Assembly: GCF_947387525.1 (NCBI RefSeq)
Contig: NZ_CANDNW010000006.1
Span: forward strand, 1-64,000
Direction of reading: 5' to 3'
Source of the DNA: Limosilactobacillus viscerum
GTDB taxonomy: Bacteria > Bacillota > Bacilli > Lactobacillales > Lactobacillaceae
Length of the DNA stretch: 64,000 nt
The translations under genes and the position numbers were made by a program. The stretch's first letter is position 1, and each line of letters starts with the position of its first letter. Of this stretch, positions 37,229 to 45,535 are shown in pieces. The notes beneath the pieces were generated by a model that saw nothing but the letters and a program-made list of their open reading frames with translations, had not been told where the DNA came from and searched no databases.

Positions 37229-38401
37229 ATGACAGAATACCAATTTATGAAGCCATATACCTTTGCAAATGGTGCCCGCCTCCAGAACCGGATAGTAATG
37301 GCTCCGGTAACCACCCAGTCCAGTTTCTTTGATGGGACGGTTTCAAATGACGAAGTTAAGTTCTATCAGATGCGGTCAGGAGTTGGGATGATAATTGCTG
37401 AAGTAGCAAACATCAATAAAGAGGGTAAAGGATTCGAAGGCGAACTTTCTGTTGCCGAAGATCGTTTTATTCCTGGCTTGAGTAAGCTAGCTAATGCGAT
37501 CCACCTGAAGGGGTCAAAAGCAGTTCTCCAAATTTTTGATGCTGGACGGAAGACAAACCGTCAGATTTTACGTGGGATTCAACCACGAAGCGCTAGTGCA
37601 GTTGCACCACACCGTAATCCTGATGAAGTACCACGAGAACTAACCGATGATGAAATTGAACAAGTAATTGCTGACTTTGGCGCAGCAACGTTACGGGCAG
37701 TTAAGGCAGGCTTTGATGGGGTAGAAATCCATGGCGCCAATACCTACCTTCTCCAGCAATTCTTCTCCCCACATAGTAATCGTCGAACCGATAAGTGGGG
37801 CGGTAATATCGAAAAACGGATGAATTTTATTAAAGCACTAATTGCAGAAGTAAGACGAGTAGTAGCTAAATATGCTCCAGCAGATTTTATTGTAGGATAT
37901 CGCTTCTCTCCTGAAGAACTATCTAATCCTGGAATTAGGATTGCGGATACATTAAAATTAGTGGCAATGTTAAGTGAGCAGCCAATTGATTACCTCCACA
38001 GCTCAATGGGTGACCGTAAGCGGACCTCCCTATTGAATAAGGATGACCAGGAGGAGCTTAACCATAAGATCCTAACGGTGATTGATGAGCGGAAGCCATT
38101 GATTGAAGTCGGAAGTGTTCAAACGCCAACTGATGCGGAAATGGCATTAAACGAAGGGGCCACCTTGGTCGCAATGGGGCGTGAACTACTACGTGAACCT
38201 AACTGGGTCGAAAAGGTCCGGTTAGGTGATGAAAAGAGCATTCGTTATATGATTTCCCCGGCTGACATGGACCTTCTTGGGTTGCCAGGTGGGTTACAAC
38301 GTGAGCTACGGACGGGGTTCCTGGATGCCATGAACTTTACTGACCAAAAAACGAAAAATTTCCGGCACCAATTTGGTCAGATGGAGGGCTTTGGCGGTTA
38401 A
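37229..38401 (+). CDS. NADH-dependent flavin oxidoreductase (Old Yellow Enzyme family)
   Basis: FMN enzyme of 390 residues that reduces activated double bonds or serves as an NADH oxidase. Family features: N-terminal RIVMAPVTTQSSFFDGTVSN, the ligand His/Asn pair in VEIHGANTYLLQQFFSPHSN, the RRTDKWGGNIEKRM phosphate-binding segment and the C-terminal GATLVAMGRELLREPNW. AAAAAGGAG precedes the ATG. The HxlR gene follows after 33 bases and probably regulates it in response to electrophiles or oxidants. The natural substrate is unknown. Confidence 0.88.
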   Translation: MTEYQFMKPYTFANGARLQNRIVMAPVTTQSSFFDGTVSNDEVKFYQMRSGVGMIIAEVANINKEGKGFEGELSVAEDRFIPGLSKLANAIHLKGSKAVLQIFDAGRKTNRQILRGIQPRSASAVAPHRNPDEVPRELTDDEIEQVIADFGAATLRAVKAGFDGVEIHGANTYLLQQFFSPHSNRRTDKWGGNIEKRMNFIKALIAEVRRVVAKYAPADFIVGYRFSPEELSNPGIRIADTLKLVAMLSEQPIDYLHSSMGDRKRTSLLNKDDQEELNHKILTVIDERKPLIEVGSVQTPTDAEMALNEGATLVAMGRELLREPNWVEKVRLGDEKSIRYMISPADMDLLGLPGGLQRELRTGFLDAMNFTDQKTKNFRHQFGQMEGFGG

Positions 38402-38434
38402 TTATGGTGATTAGAAGGGGAGGATAAGACAATA

Positions 38435-38809
38435 ATGCCAAAAATTTACCATTTAGCAGTTGAAGCCACTCTAGATGTGATTGGTGGCAAGTGGAAGCCA
38501 GTTATCCTTTGCCATCTAGGTAATGGGCCAATGCGAACGGGTGAACTATGTCGGGCTATCCCCAATGTTTCACAACGTGTTTTGACTAGGCAGCTACGTG
38601 AATTGGAAGCCGACAATATTATTCGGCGGAAGGTCTACAGTCAGGTGCCACCGAAAGTAGAATATTCACTAACTGATGAAGGAAAAAGTCTTCGTAATAT
38701 TTTAATTGCCATGTCTGAATGGGGCGAAAAGCGAGTCGAAAGAGCCCGAAAAACAGGGCATGATGTAAAAATTGCAAACCATAACTTACGTGGCTTTAAG
38801 AGAATGTAA
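38435..38809 (+). CDS. HxlR-family transcriptional regulator
   Basis: 124-residue winged-helix protein: ATLDVIGGKWKPVILCHL, GPMRTGELCRAIPNVSQRVL, TRQLRELEADNIIRRKVY and EYSLTDEGKSL. In redox-sensing relatives a Cys just before this block (CPVEATL) is conserved; here it reads HLAVEATL, so that Cys is absent, although Cys residues remain near 26 and 40. Co-transcribed with the flavin oxidoreductase. It may sense quinones or aldehydes differently from HypR/YodB. Confidence 0.88.
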   Translation: MPKIYHLAVEATLDVIGGKWKPVILCHLGNGPMRTGELCRAIPNVSQRVLTRQLRELEADNIIRRKVYSQVPPKVEYSLTDEGKSLRNILIAMSEWGEKRVERARKTGHDVKIANHNLRGFKRM

Positions 38810-38810
38810 A

Positions 38811-38863
38811 AAAGGCAAGGGTCCGTGACAAAACCGAGTTTTATCGCAGGCCCTTGCCTTTTA
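38811..38863. terminator. Bidirectional terminator
   Basis: AAAGGCAAGGG arm with CCCTTGCCTTT and the shared apex TGACAAAACCGAGTTTT, between converging genes. Confidence 0.82.
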
Positions 38864-38885
38864 ATTGTTACATGTAGTTAATAGT

Positions 38886-40073
38886 TTATACGTATTGGTG
38901 CCGCTCTGCAAACATCCCAAAGACAGTGAAGAGGAGGGATGCAACGAAAATTACGATACAACTGGCGAACCAGTTATGAGTTTGTGCGTTTAGGTTTCCA
39001 ACAACCACCGGTCCTAAAGCGGCGATCAAGTAACCGACGGATTGAACCATTCCGGACAAGTTTCGGGTATCAGCAGCACTCTTCGTCTTCAAACCGAAGA
39101 GTGTCATCGCTAAGACGAAGGTAGTTGTTGAGCCAGCCCCCATCAGGAATGCCACTATACAGTAGTAAGCAAATGAGTGAACGGGGAAGAGCATCATTAC
39201 CGCACCGATCATGGATGCAATTCCGGCCACGAGCATGATTGACTGACGGTTAGTCATCTTGGCAGCAATTACCGGAACCGCGAAGGCAAATGGCAATGCA
39301 AAGAGCTGGAGCAGGCCGGCAATCAAACTTGATTGGTCACCCGTCAAGCCAGCATCCATCGCAATTGTTGGTAGCCAAGCCACGACGCTGTAGAAAACAA
39401 AGCACTGGAAACCGAAGAAGAGGAGGAGCCACCAAGCATTGAGGTTCTTCCACATATTGGTCCCCTTATCACTCTCAGCATCATTAGTGCCGCCACGTTC
39501 ATTGTATTTTAAGTTTGGCAGCCAAACGATAGCAGTGATCAATGCGATAACACTGATGATGATAACTGCCATTTGCCAGCTGCTGTGGTGGGTAATTGGC
39601 GCAATGGCGTAAGCACCAATGGCCGCAAAAAGAGTCATGGCGGTGTTGTACATCCCGGTTACGCTACCGATCTTGTCGGGGTACTTATCAGAGATAATTG
39701 CTGGTAAAAGCACGTTAATGCAAGTAATAGCTACTCCGACTAGCACCGTCCCAACCATCAAGAGGGAGAAGCTTAGAATCCGGAGGTATGAACCGATAAA
39801 CATTAAGAACATCGCAATGGCTAATGTTAATTCGTTACCGATTCGCTGGGCAGTAGATGAAACAACCGATGATAACAGCCCGAAACAAAGAAGGGGAATT
39901 GTGGTTAAAATTCCCAAACTAGTAGGGGCAACATTGAATGTCTGGGCAATTTCTTTAATTACGGAAGGGATTGACGTAATTGGCATACGCATACAAACCC
40001 CAAGTAAAAGAAGGCCTAAGATCAATAATGGGCTATGCTTTTTTACTTTTTCCAAAAGATTCGTCCTTTCCAT
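38886..40073 (-). CDS. CynX/NimT-type MFS transporter
   Basis: 395 residues, about twelve helices, with the CynX-group start LLILGLLLLGVCMRMPITSI and TTIPLLCFGLLSSVVSSTAQ, and the internal LLPAIISDKYPDKIGSVTGM. Relatives handle cyanate, nitroimidazoles or organic anions; the substrate here is unknown. The start follows AAAGGAC. No partner gene on the strand. Confidence 0.85.
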   Translation of the reverse strand: MERTNLLEKVKKHSPLLILGLLLLGVCMRMPITSIPSVIKEIAQTFNVAPTSLGILTTIPLLCFGLLSSVVSSTAQRIGNELTLAIAMFLMFIGSYLRILSFSLLMVGTVLVGVAITCINVLLPAIISDKYPDKIGSVTGMYNTAMTLFAAIGAYAIAPITHHSSWQMAVIIISVIALITAIVWLPNLKYNERGGTNDAESDKGTNMWKNLNAWWLLLFFGFQCFVFYSVVAWLPTIAMDAGLTGDQSSLIAGLLQLFALPFAFAVPVIAAKMTNRQSIMLVAGIASMIGAVMMLFPVHSFAYYCIVAFLMGAGSTTTFVLAMTLFGLKTKSAADTRNLSGMVQSVGYLIAALGPVVVGNLNAQTHNWFASCIVIFVASLLFTVFGMFAERHQYV

Positions 40074-40217
40074 TTCATAGAGTTTAAGTTAGTCCATTAT
40101 AGCACACTAAAACGTTTTACTACCCCGCTAATACATAAATTTATCTGTCCGGTCAAATTTGACGCCAGCGCCGCGGAACCATATAATCAACAATGAAGAT
40201 TTATACGGAGGACAAAT

Positions 40218-40658
40218 ATGACGGTAAAAATATACCCGTACTTAACGTTTGAAAATGCTAAGGAAGCGATGGACTATTATGTTCAAAACTTTGGGGCAGA
40301 AATTTTATATCACCAGCCACTAAGCGAAGAACAGGCGGAAAATATCGGTCTATCAACGGATGACTTAGCTGCAACAACTGCGTACGGTGAATTTTCGGTC
40401 GCAGGGAAAAAAATTGTTTGTGCGGATGCAACAATGGGGAATCCCCAAACTTCGACCTTGATTTCGATCATGTTAAGCTTCGGGGACGAAAAAGAAGCTG
40501 CACGGCAGTTCTTTAAGCAATTAGCCGATTCAGACGACCAACGGGTAACCGTTCCGTTTGGTAACTGGATCTCAGGAAGCATGATGGGACAGATTGTTGA
40601 CCACTACGGTTTGACCTGGATCATCTGCACCGGAAATAATACCGCTGAAGAGGAATAA
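40218..40658 (+). CDS. VOC-superfamily (PhnB-like) protein
   Basis: 146-residue glyoxalase/bleomycin-resistance fold protein: KIYPYLTFENAKEAMDYYVQ NFGA at the start, then SIMLSFGDEKEAARQFFKQL and VPFGNWISGSMMGQIVDHYG, typical of the PhnB-like branch (3-demethylubiquinone-like). Such proteins bind a metal or small molecule; no reaction can be assigned. CGGAGGAC precedes ATG. Single gene with its own terminator. Confidence 0.85.
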   Translation: MTVKIYPYLTFENAKEAMDYYVQNFGAEILYHQPLSEEQAENIGLSTDDLAATTAYGEFSVAGKKIVCADATMGNPQTSTLISIMLSFGDEKEAARQFFKQLADSDDQRVTVPFGNWISGSMMGQIVDHYGLTWIICTGNNTAEEE

Positions 40659-40706
40659 AAATAGAAGACCGGGAAGAAATCTTTTCTTCCCGGTCTTCTA
40701 TTTTTT
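40657..40706. terminator. Bidirectional terminator
   Basis: AAAATAGAAGACCGGGAAGA / TCTTCCCGGTCTTCTATTTT, an unusually long 20-bp stem. Confidence 0.9.
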
Positions 40707-40720
40707 GGCTATTATGCTGT

Positions 40721-41194
40721 TTAATTATTTTCTTCGACCTTTGCCCATTCCTTAGCAAGAACACCGTAAATACGTTCAACATCTGCTGAAGTACCACGCA
40801 ATTCATAATTATCAAGAAATGGTGCATCAAAAATTTTGGCATACTTACGAGCGGTTAAGCAGTACTGTTCATTGAAGTTTCTGTTTCCAGAACCAACGAC
40901 CCCCACGCAGTATTTGGCGTTGTCGCCGTCTTCAATGTACTCGCCTAGCGCATTCGTTATGATTTCAGTATAACCAGAAGTAATGCCATTGCCACCAGTT
41001 AGGTAAGTAGGGACAAATGCAAAAAATGGTTTGCTTTCTTTTGCAGGAGCATCCTGTGGTCCGATTTCTTTTAAGCTAATTAGTGGACTTTTAGTGTCGA
41101 TAAGGTGTTGCTGCTTGGCAAAGTCTTGTAATCGCTTAAGGAAGGACCGGGTATTCCCCTCAATTGAAATATATATAATATTCATTGTTGACAT
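40721..41194 (-). CDS. nrdI: NrdI-type flavodoxin
   Basis: Flavodoxin that supplies oxidant for assembling the dimanganese-tyrosyl cofactor of class Ib ribonucleotide reductase. 157 residues: IIYISIEGNTRSFLKRL (FMN phosphate loop), FVPTYLTGGNGITSGYTEII, VGVVGSGNRNFNEQYCLTAR and YELRGTSADVERIYGVLAKE, all in NrdI order. nrdE, nrdF and nrdH are not adjacent; a separated nrdI is known in some lactobacilli. AAGGAAGAAT precedes the ATG. Confidence 0.88.
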   Translation of the reverse strand: MSTMNIIYISIEGNTRSFLKRLQDFAKQQHLIDTKSPLISLKEIGPQDAPAKESKPFFAFVPTYLTGGNGITSGYTEIITNALGEYIEDGDNAKYCVGVVGSGNRNFNEQYCLTARKYAKIFDAPFLDNYELRGTSADVERIYGVLAKEWAKVEENN

Positions 41195-41446
41195 GATAAT
41201 TCTTCCTTTTGGTTTATAAACTTAGATTTATTAAGTAGTGAGCACAATCAATTATACGCTAAAATGAGCCTAAAAAGTACCAAGTCGCCAATTTATTTTT
41301 TTATGTGAAATTGCAATGTTGAAATAATTGTCGCTAATTTGACTTTTTCTATTTTATAGTATAAGAATTCTTCTCCACACTACAACTTATTAAGTGAAAA
41401 ATGCTAAAATTAAACGTAAATAGTAATGTGCGGGAGGAATACGATC

Positions 41447-42310
41447 GTGAGTAGCGTTGTATTAAATGATTTGACGTTTGAAGCTAAGTCCGGTGACCAG
41501 CTTGAGGAAGTTTCTTTTGGGTTAATGGCACCGAAGATGGTCGCCCTTTGTAGTGAAAATAATGGCCCAGCAATGGCAGTAGAGCAATTGCTAATGGGTG
41601 AAGGGAAGATCATCGAAGGATCCGCGCAGGTTAATGGCGAAGACATCAGCACTTTTCGGCGCCACCCAGAACGAGTAATTGCTTCGTTTGACCGGGTCCC
41701 ACTGAAAGGGAAGACGGTTGAAAAGGCGATTGCTCATGCAACTAAGCACATGAAGGGTGCCTTAGATGTTAAGCAGACTCTTCAAATGCTTGTTTCACTC
41801 GGAATTAAGTATGATCAAAAGGTAGCTGCTTTGAGTGACGGTCAACAGCAAGAATTACGGATCATTATCCTGTTAGCATTACGGCGGCCAGTTGTTTTCC
41901 TCGGTGATGCCTTGGATTACTTGTCTGACAGCGCCCGGTCGACGATTGGCAACCTAGTTAAGGATTACGCTACTAAGACCAATTCAGTAGTCATCTTTAC
42001 CAGTCATGATGTTTCAACAATGATGCGGTTTGCCAGCACCATTTATTATTTCAGCAGTAACCGGTTAACGTCAGCACGTGGTATAAATGCCAACGATGGG
42101 GTTGACTGTACCGTTACCGTTATTGGCACCGGTTTTCCAATTGACGTGGCAATTAAGATAGGCGCCCACATGCTAGAAGAGGCAGAAAACCAGACGCGGT
42201 TCCTCTACTCTGGGAATATTCAGGCACTGCTGCCACTGTTAGAGCAAAGTACAATTACCGATATCCGGATTGAAGACTCGTCCGTTGATGATGAATTAAT
42301 GGCCTATTAA
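41447..42310 (+). CDS. ABC-ATPase-like protein lacking the Walker A lysine
   Basis: 287 residues with the outline of an ABC transporter ATPase but degenerate nucleotide sites. Where GxNGAGKST is expected the sequence is LCSENNGPAMAVEQLLMG, with no Lys or Ser/Thr. The signature-like LSDGQQQELRIIILLALRRP is kept; the Walker B place reads VVFLGDALDYL (Asp but no catalytic Glu); the switch His is present in IFTSHDV. About 70 extra C-terminal residues follow. GTG at 41447 follows GGGAGG. No membrane permease gene is near. It heads an operon with an SDR-like protein and a DUF1836 protein. A regulatory or scaffolding role is more likely than transport; inference only. Confidence 0.72.
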   Translation: MSSVVLNDLTFEAKSGDQLEEVSFGLMAPKMVALCSENNGPAMAVEQLLMGEGKIIEGSAQVNGEDISTFRRHPERVIASFDRVPLKGKTVEKAIAHATKHMKGALDVKQTLQMLVSLGIKYDQKVAALSDGQQQELRIIILLALRRPVVFLGDALDYLSDSARSTIGNLVKDYATKTNSVVIFTSHDVSTMMRFASTIYYFSSNRLTSARGINANDGVDCTVTVIGTGFPIDVAIKIGAHMLEEAENQTRFLYSGNIQALLPLLEQSTITDIRIEDSSVDDELMAY

Positions 42311-42324
42311 GAAGGGATGGTTGA

Positions 42325-42867
42325 ATGGGAAGAACCGTAATTGTTAGCCACCGCCATGACCAACTAAGTCAGCTAATCATGAAGAAAATGTATGATGCTG
42401 TTGCGGTCAGTAATTTTAAACTTGAGTTTCAACGTGGCGACCAGTTATGCTGGTTACCCCAGTTAAGCGACCCCGTTGATGATGAAGTTCAAGAATTAGC
42501 TACCCTGATTGACCAATCTATCTTTATCCCCCGCAAGATAGTAATGTTGTCGATGGCGGGTACCGCTGATGATGCTAGTCCAGACCAGCTCAAACATTGG
42601 TATGGCAAGAATGCGCAAGAGTATTTATGGGCGCACCAGTATGCAATTAAAATGGTCGATGAACTTGAGCTGCCCTACACGATCATTCGGGCGCTGCCAA
42701 GTAAGCCCGGCAATATGAAAGCTGTAATAACGGAGGAGGGGCAGCCGCTTCACGGCGATGGTGTTAGCGAAGAAGCATTAGCCCAGGTGATTGAGCAGGT
42801 CTTATCAACGGACCGTTACAACGGCCAATCGATTGGCGTTTCGACGATGGCAGAGGAGGACCAGTAA
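42325..42867 (+). CDS. NmrA/SDR-like protein without a recognisable NAD(P) loop
   Basis: 180 residues resembling atypical SDR/NmrA-like proteins: KIVMLSMAGTADD, the helix HQYAIKMVDELELPYTIIRA, and C-terminal GVSEEALAQVIEQVL with SIGV. At the N-terminus, where GxxGxxG is expected, the sequence is VIVSHRHDQLSQLIMKKM, so dinucleotide binding is doubtful. AGAAGGG precedes the ATG, 15 bases after the ABC-like gene. Together with that gene, two consecutive products have lost their nucleotide loops. Function unknown. Confidence 0.68.
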   Translation: MGRTVIVSHRHDQLSQLIMKKMYDAVAVSNFKLEFQRGDQLCWLPQLSDPVDDEVQELATLIDQSIFIPRKIVMLSMAGTADDASPDQLKHWYGKNAQEYLWAHQYAIKMVDELELPYTIIRALPSKPGNMKAVITEEGQPLHGDGVSEEALAQVIEQVLSTDRYNGQSIGVSTMAEEDQ

Positions 42868-42868
42868 T

Positions 42869-43384
42869 ATGAGTAAAGAGTACATGAACTGGGAAGACCA
42901 GCTGGCCCAGGTACAATTTCCCCAGTGGAAGGAATTACCGACGCTGGGACTTTATATTGATCAAGTAGTGACGATTGTCAACGACCAGTTACAGGGCATT
43001 GGTGTTGAGCCGCTTACCAAGTCAATGGTCAATAACTATGTTAAGAAAAAGGTAATCCAGGCACCGGTCAAGAAGAAGTACGCGGTTAACCAGCTGGTTG
43101 ACCTCTTGCTGATCGGCTTCTTTAAGAATAGTTTCTCCATTGAAGAAATCCGGGCAGGGATTGCTCAGGTTACCGTGAGCGCTTATCCTCAACAGGCATA
43201 TGATCGTTTTGCGACAATCTTAAATGCCAAGCTAGCAGGGAAGGATTCACCAGTAGCTGCTAGTTCACAAAATGATGAGTTAGAAATGCTGGCGATCGAC
43301 ACCGTGTTAAACCGTCTTAAGGCGGGGCACCTGCTGAGTGCAATGCAGAAAAAACAGAAGCCGTTGAAAGTTGAGAAGAAATAA
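42869..43384 (+). CDS. DUF1836-family protein, MerR-like DNA-binding predicted
   Basis: 171 residues with the DUF1836 pattern: PQWKELPTLGLYIDQVVTIV, TKSMVNNYVKKKVIQAPVKK and KYAVNQLVDLLLIGFFKNSF. The VNNYVKKKVI part resembles a MerR-type winged helix, so it may be a regulator. ATG at 42869 begins one base after the previous stop (TAATATG) with AGGAGGA upstream, so the three genes are translationally coupled. The C-terminus is Lys-rich (KKQKPLKVEKK). Confidence 0.8.
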   Translation: MSKEYMNWEDQLAQVQFPQWKELPTLGLYIDQVVTIVNDQLQGIGVEPLTKSMVNNYVKKKVIQAPVKKKYAVNQLVDLLLIGFFKNSFSIEEIRAGIAQVTVSAYPQQAYDRFATILNAKLAGKDSPVAASSQNDELEMLAIDTVLNRLKAGHLLSAMQKKQKPLKVEKK

Positions 43385-43386
43385 TA

Positions 43387-43439
43387 AAAAAACGAGGGCC
43401 CATGACAAAACTTAGCTTTGTCATGGGCCCTCGTTTTTT
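43387..43439. terminator. Bidirectional terminator
   Basis: AAACGAGGGCCCATGACAAA / complement with TTTTTT, apex ACTTAGC; third member of the TGACAAAAC terminator family. Confidence 0.88.
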
Positions 43440-43444
43440 GTCTT

Positions 43445-44560
43445 CTATGACTTAGTTTGTCTTGCCCGTTCGCGCTTACCGACATCGGTGGCTACGATTT
43501 GGTAGATGGCGGCAAAGAGTGGCACCGTGAGCATCATTCCGAGAATCCCAGAAATGCTACCGCCGACAATGACGGCAGCGAATACCCAGACACTGGGGAG
43601 ACCAATACTCTTGCCCACAACCAGTGGGTAGGTAATCCGGTTGTCGAATTGCTGGAGGACAATGATAAAGATTAAAAAGATGAGGGCCTTCATTGGTGAA
43701 ACAGCAAAAATAAGGATGACACCAATGCTGGCGCCCAGAATGGCACCAACGATAGGGATCAAGGCACCAATGGCGGTAACGACCCCGATCATTGTGGCGT
43801 AAGGCATCCGCATAATAGTCATTCCGACAAAGCAGGCAAACCCGAGGATGGCAGCGTCCTTGCATTGCCCCGCAATATAACTACTGTAGCAGTCGTCAAA
43901 AGTGTGGATGACATACATCAGGCGCCGCTTGATTTTGCCAAGGTAGGTATCGATCAAGCGGGTAAATTGCCGGGCCAGCATCTCTTTATAAATTAAGAGG
44001 TAAATTGAAAAGAAAAAGGCAATGATAGAAGTGGTAGCAACGGAAACAACCGATGAGGCCGTTGACATGACGGCCTTAAAGGTGCCGCCAAGGCCGGTCG
44101 ACAAGTATTTCTCCACCTTTGCCCAGCTGATATGACGGGGGTCAAAGTTCTTGAGTACTTGTTGGATGCTGCTGTTGTGCTCGAAGGTTGCAATGAAACG
44201 GGTAATTACCTTGCTGTGATTGCTAATTAAGAGGCGGATACAGCTGACAAGTTCCGGAATGACCAGCCGGATCACAATTGCCAGGATCAAGAAAATCGTC
44301 AGGTAGGAAAGAAGAATTCCCCAGAGACGCTTAAACTTTGCTGCCCGGTTACTCTTGAATAAACGGAGGTAGAGCCCTTCGTACTGGCGGAGTAAGAGGT
44401 TGACGATGTAGGCGACCACCGCCCCGATAAGGAGTGGCATCATTGCGGACAACAGGGTACCGCACCATTTGGTAAAGTACGGCCAGAAAATAATGGCTAG
44501 GTAAAGACAGAATAGTGCAATTACTAGTGAGACGTGCTGCTTATTAACGTACTTTTTCAA
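43445..44560 (-). CDS. AI-2E family membrane transporter
   Basis: 371 residues of the AI-2 exporter (TqsA/YdiK-like, PF01594) family: several N-terminal helices, a soluble middle part, then the family block TIMRMPYATMIGVVTAIGAL and PIVGAILGASIGVILIFAVS, with a C-terminal NRITYPLVVGKSIGLPSVWV. Members have been linked to AI-2 export, Na+/H+ antiport and uptake of small molecules, so the substrate is open. Its start is 10 bases after the TIM-barrel gene, likely one operon. The C-terminus is basic (VGKRERARQTKS). Confidence 0.88.
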   Translation of the reverse strand: MKKYVNKQHVSLVIALFCLYLAIIFWPYFTKWCGTLLSAMMPLLIGAVVAYIVNLLLRQYEGLYLRLFKSNRAAKFKRLWGILLSYLTIFLILAIVIRLVIPELVSCIRLLISNHSKVITRFIATFEHNSSIQQVLKNFDPRHISWAKVEKYLSTGLGGTFKAVMSTASSVVSVATTSIIAFFFSIYLLIYKEMLARQFTRLIDTYLGKIKRRLMYVIHTFDDCYSSYIAGQCKDAAILGFACFVGMTIMRMPYATMIGVVTAIGALIPIVGAILGASIGVILIFAVSPMKALIFLIFIIVLQQFDNRITYPLVVGKSIGLPSVWVFAAVIVGGSISGILGMMLTVPLFAAIYQIVATDVGKRERARQTKS

Positions 44561-44570
44561 TCTGGGCCTC

Positions 44571-45401
44571 CTAATGGGTAAGCTGGTTGGCTAACTTAGT
44601 CAGGTATTCGTGACTAGCTAACTGTTCCTTACAATTGGTCTGATCATGGAGGTTAATTTCATAAATACTGGTTGCCCGTGTATTTAGCAGTGGTAAAACT
44701 CCTGCCCAGTCGATTTTACCGGTCCCCAGAGTTAAACTATCATGCGTTTGCCCTAGTGAATCGACTAAGTGGTAGTGGACAACGGCGGGGGCAAGGTGAC
44801 GGAGTGATGCCTGCAGTCCCTGGTTATCACCGTGGAGTTCAATAAAACAGTGTGACGTATCAAAGGCCAACCGGTAATTGTGATCAAGAATTTCATCTTC
44901 TTCTGCCGGGTGACCGTACGCAAAGACTGGCGCAATCGAGTTTTCAAACATGATATGGTCGCGTCCGGCCCGGGCAAAACGGTCCAGCCGGTCATAGACG
45001 GCCTGGCGAGCATCCTCAACGGAAGGGTAAAGGTCAACCATGTGTTCAACTTCTGGACCCGAATAACCACCGTGGACAAGGACTTGAACATCTAAGTCGT
45101 CACCGAGGCGGATTAACTGGTCGGTTGTTTCCTCGATGAAGCGGTAGAGGTCGGGATAGTACTTCTCCGGTGCAACGACGTCGGAGTGGTAATTCTTAAA
45201 ATTCATTGGGTGGTGCAGGACGATATGCTTGATCCCCGTTGATTGAACATACTGGATAGCATCGTGAAGGTGCCGGTAGCCATCAGCGGTGAAGTCACTG
45301 GCGGCGGTGAAAAATTCGTAGACAGTTGGCTTGTGCTTTAGCCGGTCATCAATTTGGACCCGGTCGCTACTGCCCTTTAACCCCAGTTGTGGTTGATACA
45401 T
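44571..45401 (-). CDS. Sugar phosphate isomerase/epimerase-like TIM-barrel protein
   Basis: 276 residues of the AP-endonuclease 2/xylose-isomerase-like TIM barrel superfamily. Potential metal ligands are visible: HIVLHHPMNF, LVHGGYSG, HIMFENSIAP (Glu), LAFDTSHCFIELHG (Asp, His), VVHYHLVDS (His) and IYEINLHD (Glu). That pattern fits a sugar isomerase or deoxyribonuclease IV-like enzyme, not specifically either. AAAGGAGTC precedes ATG. Operon with the AI-2E protein. Substrate unknown. Confidence 0.8.
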   Translation of the reverse strand: MYQPQLGLKGSSDRVQIDDRLKHKPTVYEFFTAASDFTADGYRHLHDAIQYVQSTGIKHIVLHHPMNFKNYHSDVVAPEKYYPDLYRFIEETTDQLIRLGDDLDVQVLVHGGYSGPEVEHMVDLYPSVEDARQAVYDRLDRFARAGRDHIMFENSIAPVFAYGHPAEEDEILDHNYRLAFDTSHCFIELHGDNQGLQASLRHLAPAVVHYHLVDSLGQTHDSLTLGTGKIDWAGVLPLLNTRATSIYEINLHDQTNCKEQLASHEYLTKLANQLTH

Positions 45402-45535
45402 TTTTAAGACTCCTTTTTACAAACACTACTTCCATCATAACAGATTTTAGGGACTAGATTGGCCTAAAAAGCGCCTTCAGCTGGTGGCGTTCTTTGTTAT
45501 AATTAGGGGGATTAGATATGAGGAGGTTATCTAAT

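Noticed and set aside
43557-43865. Cys/His-rich minus-strand ORF within the AI-2E gene
   Set aside because: Alternative frame of the same strand gene; composition reflects the transporter codons.
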